Below the pieces are notes generated by a model. The model did not search any database. It was given only the letters and a program-made list of their open reading frames with translations, and was not told the DNA's origin. A stretch of 18,656 nucleotides of DNA from the NCBI GenBank assembly GCA_937897615.1, contig CALCNO010000029.1:1-18656 (forward strand), read 5' to 3'. Below, in pieces: positions 1-7,630 of the stretch (positions within the stretch are counted from its first letter, which is position 1; every line of letters begins with the position of its first letter). Made by a program: the position numbers and the translations under genes. The stretch is from an uncultured Anaerolineaceae bacterium (lineage in GTDB: Bacteria > Chloroflexota > Anaerolineae > Anaerolineales > Anaerolineaceae).

Positions 1-37
1 TCCGTGAGGTCCGTAGGTTCGAGCCCTATCGCGCCCA
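1..37 (+). tRNA. 3' end of a tRNA gene (5' part outside window)
   Basis: The T arm is readable: stem 13-17 pairs with 25-29 (five pairs, one G-U) around a seven-base loop at 18-24 that begins TTCGA. The 3' acceptor strand CGCGCCC follows at 30-36, then discriminator A at 37. CCA is not encoded, because the next bases are CTT. The anticodon lies upstream of the window, so the amino acid cannot be told. A terminator follows 13 bases later. Confidence 0.88.
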
Positions 38-49
38 CTTCTTTCAAAG

Positions 50-70
50 CCACCCTGCCGGGTGGTTTTT
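50..70 (+). terminator. Intrinsic terminator after the tRNA
   Basis: CCACCC (50-55) pairs with GGGTGG (60-65) around a four-base TGCC loop, followed at once by five T. This is a textbook Rho-independent terminator, placed to end the tRNA transcript. Confidence 0.85.
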
Positions 71-101
71 GTTATCCTACCTGCTAGAGAAATTATCGTG
101 G

Positions 102-142
102 AAATTAAAAATCGTGGGCACTCCGATATGGAATGCCCACGA
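102..142 (-). terminator. Terminator of amtB
   Basis: Bases 112-120 and 134-142 form a perfect nine-base-pair stem with a 13-base loop. Read on the minus strand, the hairpin lies about 20 bases after the amtB stop and is followed by a T-rich run (ATTTTTAATTT). It therefore ends amtB transcription before it meets the tRNA gene. Confidence 0.75.
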
Positions 143-162
143 AATTTACTTTCAAGCAGTGA

Positions 163-1389
163 CTAGAGCGTGTAAGCTTCCTCGCCGAACTCGCCCTCGT
201 CCAGACCCTTGACTTCAATCGCATCCGGCACGCGGATGGGCATGAAGCGGTTCTGGATTTTCAGGATCAGCCAGGTGACACCAAAGGCATAGACGATGAC
301 AATGACAGCAGCCAGCAGTTGAACACCAAACTGGCGCACGTTGCCTTCGATGAGGCCACCAACGCCATTGACGGCACTGGAGGCAAACACACCCAGGAGG
401 ATGGTTCCCAGCGTGCCGCCCACACCGTGGCAGGCCCACACGTCCAGGGCATCATCCCAACCCCACTTGGCGCGCAGCTGAACGGCGCCGTAGCAAACGA
501 AGCCAGTGAGCACACCAATCACGGCAGCAGCCCAGGGCTGTACGTAGCCAGAGGCCGGGGTGATAGAGACCAGGCCAGCCACTGCACCGGTCATGGCGCC
601 GGTCATGCTGGGTTTACCCTCATGAATCCAGGAGATGATCAGCCAGGTGACCATTGCCAGGGAGGCTGAAATATCAGTATTGACAAAAGCAATGGCTGCA
701 AGCCCATTGGCAGCCAGGGCGCTACCGCCATTAAAGCCAAACCAGCCGAACCAGAGCAAACCAGCGCCCAGGGCAACATAAGTGATGTTGTGCGGCATCA
801 CCTTTTCTTTGGGCAGGAGCTTGCGTTTGCCAACGATGAAAACCGAGGCCAGCGCGGCAAAGCCCGCGCTCATGTGAACCACAATACCGCCGGCAAAGTC
901 CACTACGCCAAGCTTGGCCAGCAAACCGCCACCCCAGGTCCAGTGAGCTAAGGGCAAATAGACCAGAATGCTCCAAAAGACCAGGAAGATCAAATAGCTT
1001 TTGAAGGTTACACGGTCTGCAAATGCGCCGGTAATGAGCGCCGGGGTGATGATGGCGAACATTTCCTGAAAGACGAAGAAGGCCAGCAGCGGGATGTTCT
1101 GCTGCACACCGGCAATGATGCCCGGGCCAAGGCCAACACCGTGAAGGGCAAAGTAGCGCAGGTCGCCAATGATGCCACCCAGTGAGCCACCGAAGGCCAG
1201 ACTAAAACCGCCAAAGACCCAAATAATGGTGACAACACCCATCGAGATGAAGCTCTGCATCATGATCGAGAGCACGTTCTTGCGACGCACCAGGCCGCCA
1301 TAGAAGAACGCCAGTCCCGGCGTCATAATGAAGACCAGCGCAGCGCTGATCAGCACCATCGCGGTTGCAGAAGTATCAATGCCTTCCAT
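163..1389 (-). CDS. amtB: Ammonium transporter, Amt/MEP/Rh family
   Basis: Inner-membrane channel that conducts ammonium/ammonia, normally trimeric with 11 helices per subunit. At 408 residues it has family length. Visible family landmarks: Phe gate F111 in FQEMFAIITPALITGAFADR and F219 in the WFGWFGFNGG segment, the twin pore histidines H172 (VVHMSAG) and H321 (CHGVGGTLG), and the structural aspartate D164. The C-terminal tail GLDEGEFGEEAY matches the cytoplasmic regulatory tail (usually GLD..HGE.AY) that contacts PII proteins, with Phe where His is common. The start is fixed by AAGGAG about five bases upstream. A TATAAT at 1430-1435 gives a leader of roughly 35 nt. No glnK (PII) gene is adjacent, which is unusual because the two are often paired. 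It is divergent from a two-component system, a possible but unproven regulator. Confidence 0.96.
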   Translation of the reverse strand: MEGIDTSATAMVLISAALVFIMTPGLAFFYGGLVRRKNVLSIMMQSFISMGVVTIIWVFGGFSLAFGGSLGGIIGDLRYFALHGVGLGPGIIAGVQQNIPLLAFFVFQEMFAIITPALITGAFADRVTFKSYLIFLVFWSILVYLPLAHWTWGGGLLAKLGVVDFAGGIVVHMSAGFAALASVFIVGKRKLLPKEKVMPHNITYVALGAGLLWFGWFGFNGGSALAANGLAAIAFVNTDISASLAMVTWLIISWIHEGKPSMTGAMTGAVAGLVSITPASGYVQPWAAAVIGVLTGFVCYGAVQLRAKWGWDDALDVWACHGVGGTLGTILLGVFASSAVNGVGGLIEGNVRQFGVQLLAAVIVIVYAFGVTWLILKIQNRFMPIRVPDAIEVKGLDEGEFGEEAYTL

Positions 1390-1429
1390 AAATTACTCCT
1401 TGTCCAATTTAGGATTTACGTGCTGAAAC

Positions 1430-1435
1430 ATTATA
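1430..1435 (-). promoter_or_regulatory. -10 element of the amtB promoter
   Basis: Read on the minus strand this is a perfect TATAAT, about 40 bases before the amtB start. No good -35 hexamer is visible at 16-18 bases, and no sigma54 -24/-12 pattern was found, although nitrogen genes sometimes use one. The 154-base gap 1390-1543 also has to hold the promoter of the divergent regulator, for which no convincing pair was seen. Confidence 0.5.
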
Positions 1436-1543
1436 TACAGCCGGGTTCTTGTGCTACATCACTCATGCAGAGTATTTTTGTGTACCAGATTTCAGGTATC
1501 ATTGGCTACCTCCTTTGCAACAGATGTGATAGGATGGGCTTTG

Positions 1544-2206
1544 ATGAGCATCAGAATCCTGCTGGTTGAAGACCACAAGATCGTCCGTGAAGGCACGCGC
1601 CAGCTGCTGGAGCAGGACGCCGATATGGAGATCATCGGCGAGGCCGCCGATGGGCTGGAAGCCGTGCGCCTGGCCGCCGAACTGAACCCGGACGTGGTGG
1701 TGATGGACGTGCGCCTGCCCAATCTCAACGGCATTGAAGCTACCCGCGCTATTGCGGCACGTCTGCCCCAAACCCGCATCCTCATCCTTTCTGCTTATGA
1801 TGATGATAGCTATGTGTACCCGCTACTGGAAGCTGGCGCCAACGGCTACCTGCTAAAAACCACCAGCGGTGCAGAATTGACGCACGCTATCCGCCTGGTT
1901 CGCGGCGGAGAGACTGCACTGTCTCCGCAAATTGCCGCCAAACTGGTGGAACGCCTCAGCCGCAAAGGCGCGCACCGCACTGCAGAAACACAAGCCATCC
2001 TGACCAAGCGAGAGATGGAAGTGTTACGTTCAGCCGCTCTTGGCCAAACCAACAAGGCAATTGCCTACACGCTGGCCATCAGCCCGCAGACCGTTCAGGT
2101 TCACCTGCGCAATATTTTTTCGAAGCTGGGGGTGGGAAACCGCTCAGAGGCAGTAGCGTATGCTATCCGCCACGGCTGGATTCGCCTTGAGGAATCCAAT
2201 GAGTGA
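1544..2206 (+). CDS. Response regulator, NarL/FixJ family
   Basis: Cytoplasmic transcription factor of a two-component system, 220 residues. The receiver domain (about 1-120) has the acidic pair E9/D10, phospho-acceptor D55 (VVMDVRLP), switch S83 and lysine K105 (YLLKTTS). The LuxR-type helix-turn-helix covers about 152-208 (LTKREMEVL, then SPQTVQVHLRNIFSKLGV). The open frame begins at 1451, but the family N-terminus MSIRILLVEDH starts at 1544, with AGGA at 1531-1534 upstream, so 1544 is chosen. Its last codons overlap the kinase start by eight bases, which implies translational coupling and makes the kinase its cognate partner. Target genes are unknown; divergent amtB is one candidate. Confidence 0.94.
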   Translation: MSIRILLVEDHKIVREGTRQLLEQDADMEIIGEAADGLEAVRLAAELNPDVVVMDVRLPNLNGIEATRAIAARLPQTRILILSAYDDDSYVYPLLEAGANGYLLKTTSGAELTHAIRLVRGGETALSPQIAAKLVERLSRKGAHRTAETQAILTKREMEVLRSAALGQTNKAIAYTLAISPQTVQVHLRNIFSKLGVGNRSEAVAYAIRHGWIRLEESNE

Positions 2207-3641
2207 CGCCCCTGCAAGTGAAACTCCACTGTTTTCTGAGGAACCGAGCCGGCCCCCCGAAACCACGATCCGCGTGCACCTGCTTTGGGCATCCATTTTT
2301 CCACTCATTTTCTTCACGCTTCTTTCCATTCTGGTCATCACCACGGTTTTTCATCAATTTACCCTTTCCACGCTTCTCCAACGCAATACTGCTATTGCAC
2401 GGGCAACCGCCGCTGAATTCTCACAAGCCGTGCAGGCTGGGAATACAACCCTTGATCCAGCAAGCCTTTCAGATTCCAGTATGACCAATGAATCCTTTAG
2501 CTTCTACTGGATCGATGAAACCGGGCAATTGCAGGCAACCGGCACCACCAATCTTCCGCTAGAAGTTGCATTCCTTTCTGAGCTGAAACAAGAAGAAACC
2601 CCGCGAAGTTGGTTAACCCAGGACCCCAACAACGGAAAAGAAATCATTGTTTCGTTTGCACCACTGCAGGGCGGCGCGGGCAGCCTGTTTTTGGTCGAAC
2701 CGTGGAAAAGTGCTGTTGCAAGCACCGTTTACATTCAAGCCGTGCTGATCGCGTTGCTGGCCCTGGGCGTTGTCTTCTCTCTGTATACGCTATCGCTGAG
2801 TATCGGGCGTGTCATGCATCCAATTAATGATCTGGTAGGCTATGCCCGCAAGGCCGTGCCGGGCAGCCTCTTCCGGCCCATGCCGGAAGAAGGCCCTGCT
2901 GAACTTCGTACTCTGATTAAGGCGTTCAATCAGATGGTGGTGCGGCTGGCTGAACAGCAGAATGCCCTGCGCCAGTATGCTCACAAGGCCTTGCTCAGCC
3001 AGGAGGAAGAACGGCAAAGGCTCTCTCACGAATTACACGATGGCACCATGCAAGACCTGGTGGGATTGGTTCAACGGGTTGAACTTTGCCGCAGCGAGAT
3101 GGAAAAAGACCCCCTACTGGCGCGCCACCGGCTGGATGAACTTCATCAGTTATTGGAAGAGACCCTGCGCGATGTTCGCCAGATCAGCAATGCGCTGCGA
3201 CCATCCATTCTGGAAGACCTGGGGCTGCCGGCAGCTTTGCAATCCCTGTGCAACGACCTGGAGCAGCACATGCCCGCCACTCACTGCCGCTTTGGCGTGA
3301 AGGGGCAGGAGCGCAGGCTCACCGCCGATTTGGAGTTGGCGGTCTTCCGCGTGGTGCAAGAGGCGCTCAGCAACATCCGCAAACATGCGCGCCAGGCCAC
3401 CCGCGTGTCGGTTGAGCTAGTCTATCAAGAAGCAGAGATCGAAGCACTGGTCTGTAACGACGGGCCGGCATTTCCCGATCCGGACGTGCGCAACCTGGTG
3501 CGCAACGGGCACCTGGGCCTGGCAGGAATGTACGAACGCGCGCGCCTGTTTCACGGACAGCTGAACATCTCGTCCGACCCGGTGGCCGATACTGTGGTTC
3601 ATCTACGCCTGCCCTATCCGCCGGAGGTGGAAAGTGTTTAG
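2199..3641 (+). CDS. Membrane sensor histidine kinase, NarX/LiaS-like (HisKA_3)
   Basis: Autophosphorylating sensor of 480 residues that should phosphorylate the regulator encoded just upstream. Order: cytoplasmic N-terminus, membrane helix about 27-50, an extracytoplasmic domain of about 120 residues with no recognised ligand motif, membrane helix about 175-200, HAMP-like linker with helical region about 200-262, dimerisation/phospho-acceptor helix with H280 in RLSHELHDGTMQDL, and an HATPase domain with N-box E388/N392 (QEALSNIRKHA), G1 box NDGP (420-423) and G2 box GHLGLAGM (437-444). The start at 2199 overlaps the regulator stop, has GAGGA about six bases upstream, and gives the expected short N-terminus before the first helix. 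A bidirectional terminator lies 45 bases after the stop. The stimulus cannot be inferred. Confidence 0.93.
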   Translation: MSDAPASETPLFSEEPSRPPETTIRVHLLWASIFPLIFFTLLSILVITTVFHQFTLSTLLQRNTAIARATAAEFSQAVQAGNTTLDPASLSDSSMTNESFSFYWIDETGQLQATGTTNLPLEVAFLSELKQEETPRSWLTQDPNNGKEIIVSFAPLQGGAGSLFLVEPWKSAVASTVYIQAVLIALLALGVVFSLYTLSLSIGRVMHPINDLVGYARKAVPGSLFRPMPEEGPAELRTLIKAFNQMVVRLAEQQNALRQYAHKALLSQEEERQRLSHELHDGTMQDLVGLVQRVELCRSEMEKDPLLARHRLDELHQLLEETLRDVRQISNALRPSILEDLGLPAALQSLCNDLEQHMPATHCRFGVKGQERRLTADLELAVFRVVQEALSNIRKHARQATRVSVELVYQEAEIEALVCNDGPAFPDPDVRNLVRNGHLGLAGMYERARLFHGQLNISSDPVADTVVHLRLPYPPEVESV

Positions 3642-3685
3642 CCACAGCGTCGCAAAACGGTGAGAACAAATGCATAGTCCAAACA

Positions 3686-3712
3686 AAAACACCCTTGCGG
3701 GTGTTTTATTTT
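3686..3712. terminator. Bidirectional terminator between convergent genes
   Basis: AAAACACCC (3686-3694) pairs with GGGTGTTTT (3699-3707) around a TTGC loop. There is a T-rich run on the plus side (to 3712) and an A-rich run before it that serves as the T tract on the minus strand. It ends the kinase operon and the convergent TM2 gene. Confidence 0.85.
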
Positions 3713-3718
3713 AGGAGC

Positions 3719-4561
3719 TCAGGAGTTCCCTTTGCGTTTGGTCAGCAGGCGGTAAATGGGCCTGAGGTTGACCAGGAGTGCTGCAACAACAACGGGCACC
3801 AAAAACGTAGCCACTGCATAAGGGCCGCTCGGTGTCTCTCCCTCTGGCACAGAGTAGACAAAGATCATCATGGTGGCCAACCAGATGTAAAACCCGCCTA
3901 CACCCTTCATCAGGGCAGGGTTGGCCTTGATCTTGCGGTTGAGCGGGCGACCCTGCACATCGGTAAAGTTGCCGGCGAGGATGGCAATGATGTCAATAAT
4001 CCACCAAAAATAAAATCCTCCCAGCGTGAAGGTCTGGATCACAGCCGAGCCCACCCGGCCAACATAATAACGGTGCGCGCCCCATGTGCCCAGCGTGCAG
4101 GCCAAAAACAGCGTGGTTCCCCAAGATTTATTGGACTCCGGTGCCTCGAGAACCACGCCATCCTGGGCAGACGGAGGCGGTGGGGGCACGGCCTCATCTT
4201 CGGGTGTCAGCGAGTTCTGCAGGGTGGCAATCCTGCCCAGCAACTCCTTTTCTTCAAAGAAAAGCTGCTGAAGGCGCTGGCGGTTCTTCCAGGCGCCGCT
4301 GCTTTCCAGCGCGCGTCTCTCGGCGCGCAGGTTGCCGATTTGCATCTGCAACGTGGAGATCTCCTGAGCCACCTGCAGGCGCTTGAGCTCCAGCCGTGCG
4401 TCCGTCTTGATGGAGTTGACCACCTTCTTCTCGATATCGTCAATAAACTCGGATTCCAGCACCGTCTCGTTGCCGCAGTATTTACAGGAGACCTTCGCGC
4501 TTCCTTCGGTGTAGCTGAGCGGGGCGCCACAAAACGGGCAGTTCATTTTCTGAAATTTCAT
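3719..4561 (-). CDS. TM2-domain membrane protein with N-terminal zinc ribbon and coiled coil
   Basis: Protein of 280 residues, function unknown. A zinc ribbon comes first (C8, C11, C26, C29 in CPFCG and CKYCG), then a charged, heptad-rich helix at about 41-115 that probably forms a coiled coil, and a proline-rich linker (125-130). A TM2 domain follows at about 146-196 with its usual short segment around LGTWGAHRYYVGR and a second helix FYFWWIIDIIAIL. Two more membrane helices lie at about 223-240 and 247-267. The ribbon and coil should face the cytoplasm. The start could be M1 or M6; M1 is chosen because GAGAGGG lies upstream. It stands alone, convergent with the kinase operon. Fold assignment is firm, role is not. 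Confidence 0.85.
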   Translation of the reverse strand: MKFQKMNCPFCGAPLSYTEGSAKVSCKYCGNETVLESEFIDDIEKKVVNSIKTDARLELKRLQVAQEISTLQMQIGNLRAERRALESSGAWKNRQRLQQLFFEEKELLGRIATLQNSLTPEDEAVPPPPPSAQDGVVLEAPESNKSWGTTLFLACTLGTWGAHRYYVGRVGSAVIQTFTLGGFYFWWIIDIIAILAGNFTDVQGRPLNRKIKANPALMKGVGGFYIWLATMMIFVYSVPEGETPSGPYAVATFLVPVVVAALLVNLRPIYRLLTKRKGNS

Positions 4562-4740
4562 CCTAATATCCCTCTCCGGTAAAACCTTTAAATTGGCAGA
4601 TTATCAAGAATACCCTTTGCAGAGTTTATATGAAATTCCTTTCACAAGTATATTACATCCTATAATTTCTAAGGCACCTAAGATTCTATGGATTAAACTC
4701 TTTCGATAGATCAATGTGTCACTCGCGCTACCTTGTAATA

Positions 4741-4749
4741 TGATAGAAT
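4741..4749 (+). promoter_or_regulatory. Extended -10 promoter for the radical SAM gene
   Basis: TG-A-TAGAAT is an extended -10 element (one mismatch to TATAAT) that ends 19 bases before the ATG at 4769, so the leader would be about 13 nt. No convincing -35 is visible, and the gene has no clear Shine-Dalgarno sequence. The rest of the 207-base gap 4562-4768 is AT-rich and shows nothing else I can support. Confidence 0.4.
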
Positions 4750-4768
4750 CAGTCCTGTTTAGCTAACT

Positions 4769-6094
4769 ATGACTACGTCAAACGTCGCCCCTATCATTTT
4801 GGCTGAGAGATTCCTCACCGCCTATCTGAAAACACAGACGCGCCAGTACCTGACACTGCAACCGCAGCAAGGGCTGCGCCTGCCATCGCCTCAGCCTGGC
4901 CGGGAATATACGCTCTACGCCCACGTGCCCTACTGCGAAAGCCTGTGCCCGTACTGCTCCTTCAACCGCTTCATCTTCCGCGAGGAGCAGACCCGGCAGT
5001 ATTTTGCCGCGCTGCGCCAGGAGATGCAGCAGGTGGCCGCGTTGGGCTATCAATTCAAGACGCTGTACTTCGGCGGCGGCACACCCACCATTATGCTGGA
5101 TGAACTGGTGAAGACGATCGACCTGGCACGCTCGCTGTTCCCCATCACCGAGGTTTCCTGCGAGACCAACCCCAACCACCTGATCCCGGAGTACATCGAG
5201 CTGCTGCGCACGCGCGTTCAGCGCCTTTCGGTGGGGGTGCAAAGTTTTGACGACTCCCTGCTGGGGCAGATGAACCGCCTGGAGAAGTTCGGCAGCGGCG
5301 AGGAGATCCAGGAGCGCATCCGCCAGGCCGCCCCGCACTTCGACTCGCTCAATGTGGACATGATCTTCAACTTCCCCAACCAGACGGCGCAAAGCCTGCA
5401 GCGCGACCTGCAGATGATCCTTGATTCCGGGGCGCAGCAGGTAACCTTTTATCCGCTGATGACCTCGCGCTCAGTGGAAAAATCGATGGCCAACAGCGTG
5501 GGCAAACTGACACACCAGAACGAGTGGGGCTTCTTCAACCTCATCAATGACGCACTGGCCGCGGATTTCCGCCAGCTTTCTGCGTGGACATTTGTGCGCA
5601 AAGCTGCCGGTATGATCGATGAATACATTGTGGACAGTGAAGATTACGTGGGCATCGGCTCCGGTTCCTTCAGCTACATTCACGGCGGGCTGTACGTGAA
5701 CACCTTTTCCACGCGCCAGTACATGAACGCGGTCACGGCGGGCGCCTCGCCGGTGTACGCCTTCCAGGCCTACAAGCCTTTCCCGCGGCGGCGCTACTGG
5801 TTCCTGATGAACCTCTTTGGCCTCAAGTTCAGCCCGGCGGCGTTCAAACGGCGTTTTGGGCGTTCCATTTGGCTGGCGCTGCCAATGGAGATGCTCTTCA
5901 TGCACCTGCTGGGCGCGTTTGCGGGCCGCGGCAATGGCCTCACGCGCAACGGGCAGTATCTTTCGCTGGTGATGATGCGCGAGTTCTTTGCGGGGGTCAA
6001 CAACTTCCGCGATGCCGCGCGCAAAGCCCTCTCGCCGGATGAGCTGGCCGATCAGTGTATGGATACCCGTTCTGCAGCGCCGCGCCGGCCCTAA
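4769..6094 (+). CDS. HemN/HemW-like radical SAM protein (coproporphyrinogen III oxidase family)
   Basis: Radical SAM enzyme of 441 residues. The [4Fe-4S] cluster motif CxxxCxxC is C56, C60 and C63 (YCESLCPYCSFNRF). The SAM-binding GGGTP (102-106), ETNP (132-135) and SVGVQSFDD (154-162) follow in HemN-family order, and the C-terminal third is the HemN-type extension. True HemN carries a fourth cysteine two residues after the cluster motif (CxC); here it is Ser-Phe, as in HemW and other non-HemN members, so oxygen-independent coproporphyrinogen oxidase activity should not be assumed. Alternatives are heme chaperone/heme handling (HemW, HutW-like) or a different radical reaction. No other heme gene is in the window. 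A weak ribosome site and a close -10 element point to a short leader. Family is sure, substrate is not. Confidence 0.85.
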   Translation: MTTSNVAPIILAERFLTAYLKTQTRQYLTLQPQQGLRLPSPQPGREYTLYAHVPYCESLCPYCSFNRFIFREEQTRQYFAALRQEMQQVAALGYQFKTLYFGGGTPTIMLDELVKTIDLARSLFPITEVSCETNPNHLIPEYIELLRTRVQRLSVGVQSFDDSLLGQMNRLEKFGSGEEIQERIRQAAPHFDSLNVDMIFNFPNQTAQSLQRDLQMILDSGAQQVTFYPLMTSRSVEKSMANSVGKLTHQNEWGFFNLINDALAADFRQLSAWTFVRKAAGMIDEYIVDSEDYVGIGSGSFSYIHGGLYVNTFSTRQYMNAVTAGASPVYAFQAYKPFPRRRYWFLMNLFGLKFSPAAFKRRFGRSIWLALPMEMLFMHLLGAFAGRGNGLTRNGQYLSLVMMREFFAGVNNFRDAARKALSPDELADQCMDTRSAAPRRP

Positions 6095-6125
6095 TCCCCA
6101 ACCTTAATCTTTCTTAATAAAAAGC

Positions 6126-6154
6126 GTGACAGGCCGGCCGGACTGCCGTAAAAT
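6126..6154 (+). promoter_or_regulatory. Sigma70-type promoter of the LCP gene, nearly leaderless
   Basis: GTGACA (6126-6131), a 17-base spacer, and TAAAAT (6149-6154): near consensus in both boxes and in spacing. The expected start of transcription, about seven bases on, is near 6161, only some six bases before the ATG at 6167. There is no Shine-Dalgarno sequence, so translation would begin on an almost leaderless mRNA. Confidence 0.6.
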
Positions 6155-6166
6155 TGCGCAGCTAAA

Positions 6167-7036
6167 ATGAATAATCAACCTTCCAATAATTCCTTTGTAT
6201 ATGAAGACCAGCAAGTGACCCCTGCCCGCCCAAAAAAGAAACGCGGACGCTGGGGGATGCTGGTTTTGGCTGTTCTGCTGCTGTTCTTCACACCCGTACG
6301 CAGCACCATTTTGATACTGGGTATTGACCGCCCCCCCGAAGGCACGTGGATCGGACGCAGCGATACGATGATGCTGGCCTCGCTGCCCCCCGCCCTGCCG
6401 CAGTTTGCCGTCCTCTCCATCCCGCGCGACCTGTGGGTGAACGTGCCCGGCGCAGGCGAGAACCGCATCAACAGCGCACACTACTTTGCCGAACTGGCCG
6501 TACCCGGCAGCGGTATGCAAGCCGCCGACCAGGTGGTGGAAACCAATCTGGGCGTAAAGGTGGATTACGTGGTGCGCATCAAGTTCGATGGGTTTGTGGA
6601 CGTGATCAATGCGATGGGCGGCGTTACCATCAATTTGCCGCAGGATATGTCCGGCCTCGTCGCCGGCGAGCATCACCTGGACGGCACGCAGGCGCTGCGC
6701 TTTGTGCGCGACCGCGCCGGCAGCGACGATTTCTTCCGCCAGCAGCGCGGGCAAATGGTAGTGGTGGCCGCGATCAAGCAGATGCTCAACCCGGCCAAAT
6801 GGGTACGCATCCCGGCTGTGGCGGTGGCAACGATCAAAGCGGTGGACTCCAACATTCCTCTGTGGGCATACCCGCGTTTGGCTTACGCCGCGTTGTTCTC
6901 AGCCGCGTTCGGCTTTGACGCGCACACGCTGGACCGTGATATGGTGACCCCCTGGACCACAGACGGCGGCGCACAGGTACTGCTGCCCAACTGGGAAAAG
7001 ATCAACCCGCTGTTGTATCAGCTCTTTCGCCAGTAG
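6167..7036 (+). CDS. LytR-CpsA-Psr (LCP) family envelope polymer ligase
   Basis: LCP enzymes move undecaprenyl-linked glycopolymers (teichoic-acid-like or capsular) onto peptidoglycan outside the membrane; some members hydrolyse pyrophosphate-lipids. The protein has 289 residues: a basic cytoplasmic N-terminus (KKKRGR, 23-28), one membrane anchor at about 29-48, then directly the LCP domain. Conserved motifs are GRSDTMML (63-70), SIPRDLWV (84-91), NRINSAHYF (99-107), GGVTINLP (151-158) and LDGTQALRFVRDR (171-183), with D187 and R191 in the following DDFFRQQRGQ. The catalytic arginines and aspartates of the family are present. The extracellular linker is very short. The gene overlaps the convergent gene by 35 bases. 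The substrate polymer is unknown. Confidence 0.92.
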   Translation: MNNQPSNNSFVYEDQQVTPARPKKKRGRWGMLVLAVLLLFFTPVRSTILILGIDRPPEGTWIGRSDTMMLASLPPALPQFAVLSIPRDLWVNVPGAGENRINSAHYFAELAVPGSGMQAADQVVETNLGVKVDYVVRIKFDGFVDVINAMGGVTINLPQDMSGLVAGEHHLDGTQALRFVRDRAGSDDFFRQQRGQMVVVAAIKQMLNPAKWVRIPAVAVATIKAVDSNIPLWAYPRLAYAALFSAAFGFDAHTLDRDMVTPWTTDGGAQVLLPNWEKINPLLYQLFRQ

Positions 7037-7445
7037 TCCGGCGCAATGGCCGGCAAAGCCACAACGCCACCAGCAGCAATAACAGCCCGCTGCCATCGAA
7101 AATGATGAAGCGCACGGTGCTGGCCGTGATCTGCGGGTGGCCGCTCTCCAGCGCCAGCAGCAAAAGCGATTCTCCGACCACGCCAATGGCCTGCATCACC
7201 ACCGCCTCGATCAGCGAAACGCGATGCCGCAGCGGGTGCAACATGGCCACCACGTAGGGCACGTTCCACATCACAAACAACAATCCCAACCCCTGGATCA
7301 TCGCCCGCCCCGGCACGCCCACCAGCTCAAAACCGGGAGCAAACAGCGCCGGCTGAAGTAAATAGCTGAAGGCGGCATCCAGGTTAAAGAACACCACGAT
7401 GCCGATGAGTCCGCGCGCCAACCATAACCGCAGTTTGTCGTTCAT
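7002..7445 (-). CDS. Small four-helix membrane protein, function unknown
   Basis: Protein of 147 residues with four hydrophobic helices at about 10-32, 46-70, 77-100 and 110-131 and a basic C-terminus. I recognise no family. Two starts are possible. The longer frame opens at 7487, but its first 14 residues are unlike a protein start. The ATG at 7443-7445 is chosen because helix 1 follows it in a normal way. GGAGG lies only one base before this ATG, too close for normal use, while TATAAT at 7452-7457 sits six bases upstream, which fits a leaderless mRNA. It ends inside the last 35 bases of the convergent LCP gene, with no terminator visible between them. Confidence 0.7.
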   Translation of the reverse strand: MNDKLRLWLARGLIGIVVFFNLDAAFSYLLQPALFAPGFELVGVPGRAMIQGLGLLFVMWNVPYVVAMLHPLRHRVSLIEAVVMQAIGVVGESLLLLALESGHPQITASTVRFIIFDGSGLLLLLVALWLCRPLRRTTGERADTTAG

Positions 7446-7451
7446 ACCTCC

Positions 7452-7457
7452 ATTATA
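7452..7457 (-). promoter_or_regulatory. -10 element at the start codon of the small membrane protein
   Basis: Perfect TATAAT on the minus strand, with six bases between it and the ATG, so transcription would begin at or next to the A of the start codon. No strong -35 is visible at 16-18 bases. Confidence 0.45.
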
Positions 7458-7596
7458 GAGGGTTTCTCCACAATCAGAAGCCCCCAACCGCCTGCCGCCA
7501 ACCAGATATTGCCCTCTGCGGCGGGGCTACCCCCATATCTACCGTAGCTCACAGACATTATTGCGCATAACTGTGTGGATAACTCATAATTGGGGG

Positions 7597-7624
7597 TTGA
7601 ATTCCGTTAAATAATTGCTAAAAT
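7597..7624 (+). promoter_or_regulatory. Promoter of the fadR-glpD-AGPS-FGGY operon
   Basis: TTGAAT (7597-7602), 16-base spacer, TAAAAT (7619-7624). Transcription should start near 7631, leaving a 44-base leader before fadR. The FadR-type operator begins at the predicted start point, which suits repression. Upstream, 7458-7596 holds no gene I can support. Confidence 0.65.
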
Positions 7625-7630
7625 AATACT

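Noticed and set aside
1390..1543. Possible sigma54 promoter for amtB
   Set aside because: No TGGCAC-N5-TTGC pattern was seen on either strand; only a sigma70-type TATAAT is supported.
3695..4582. Open frame of 295 codons on the plus strand opposite the TM2 protein
   Set aside because: It contains the terminator hairpin in its beginning and is antisense to a protein with a zinc ribbon and TM2 domain; no family likeness.
4769..6094. Naming the radical SAM gene hemN
   Set aside because: The CxC cysteine of HemN is absent and no heme genes flank it, so only the family is stated.
7574..7582. Perfect DnaA-box nonamer (TGTGGATAA) upstream of fadR
   Set aside because: It is a single copy with no cluster, AT-rich unwinding element or dnaA/dnaN nearby. 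One exact match in 18.7 kb is not unlikely by chance, so no origin is called.
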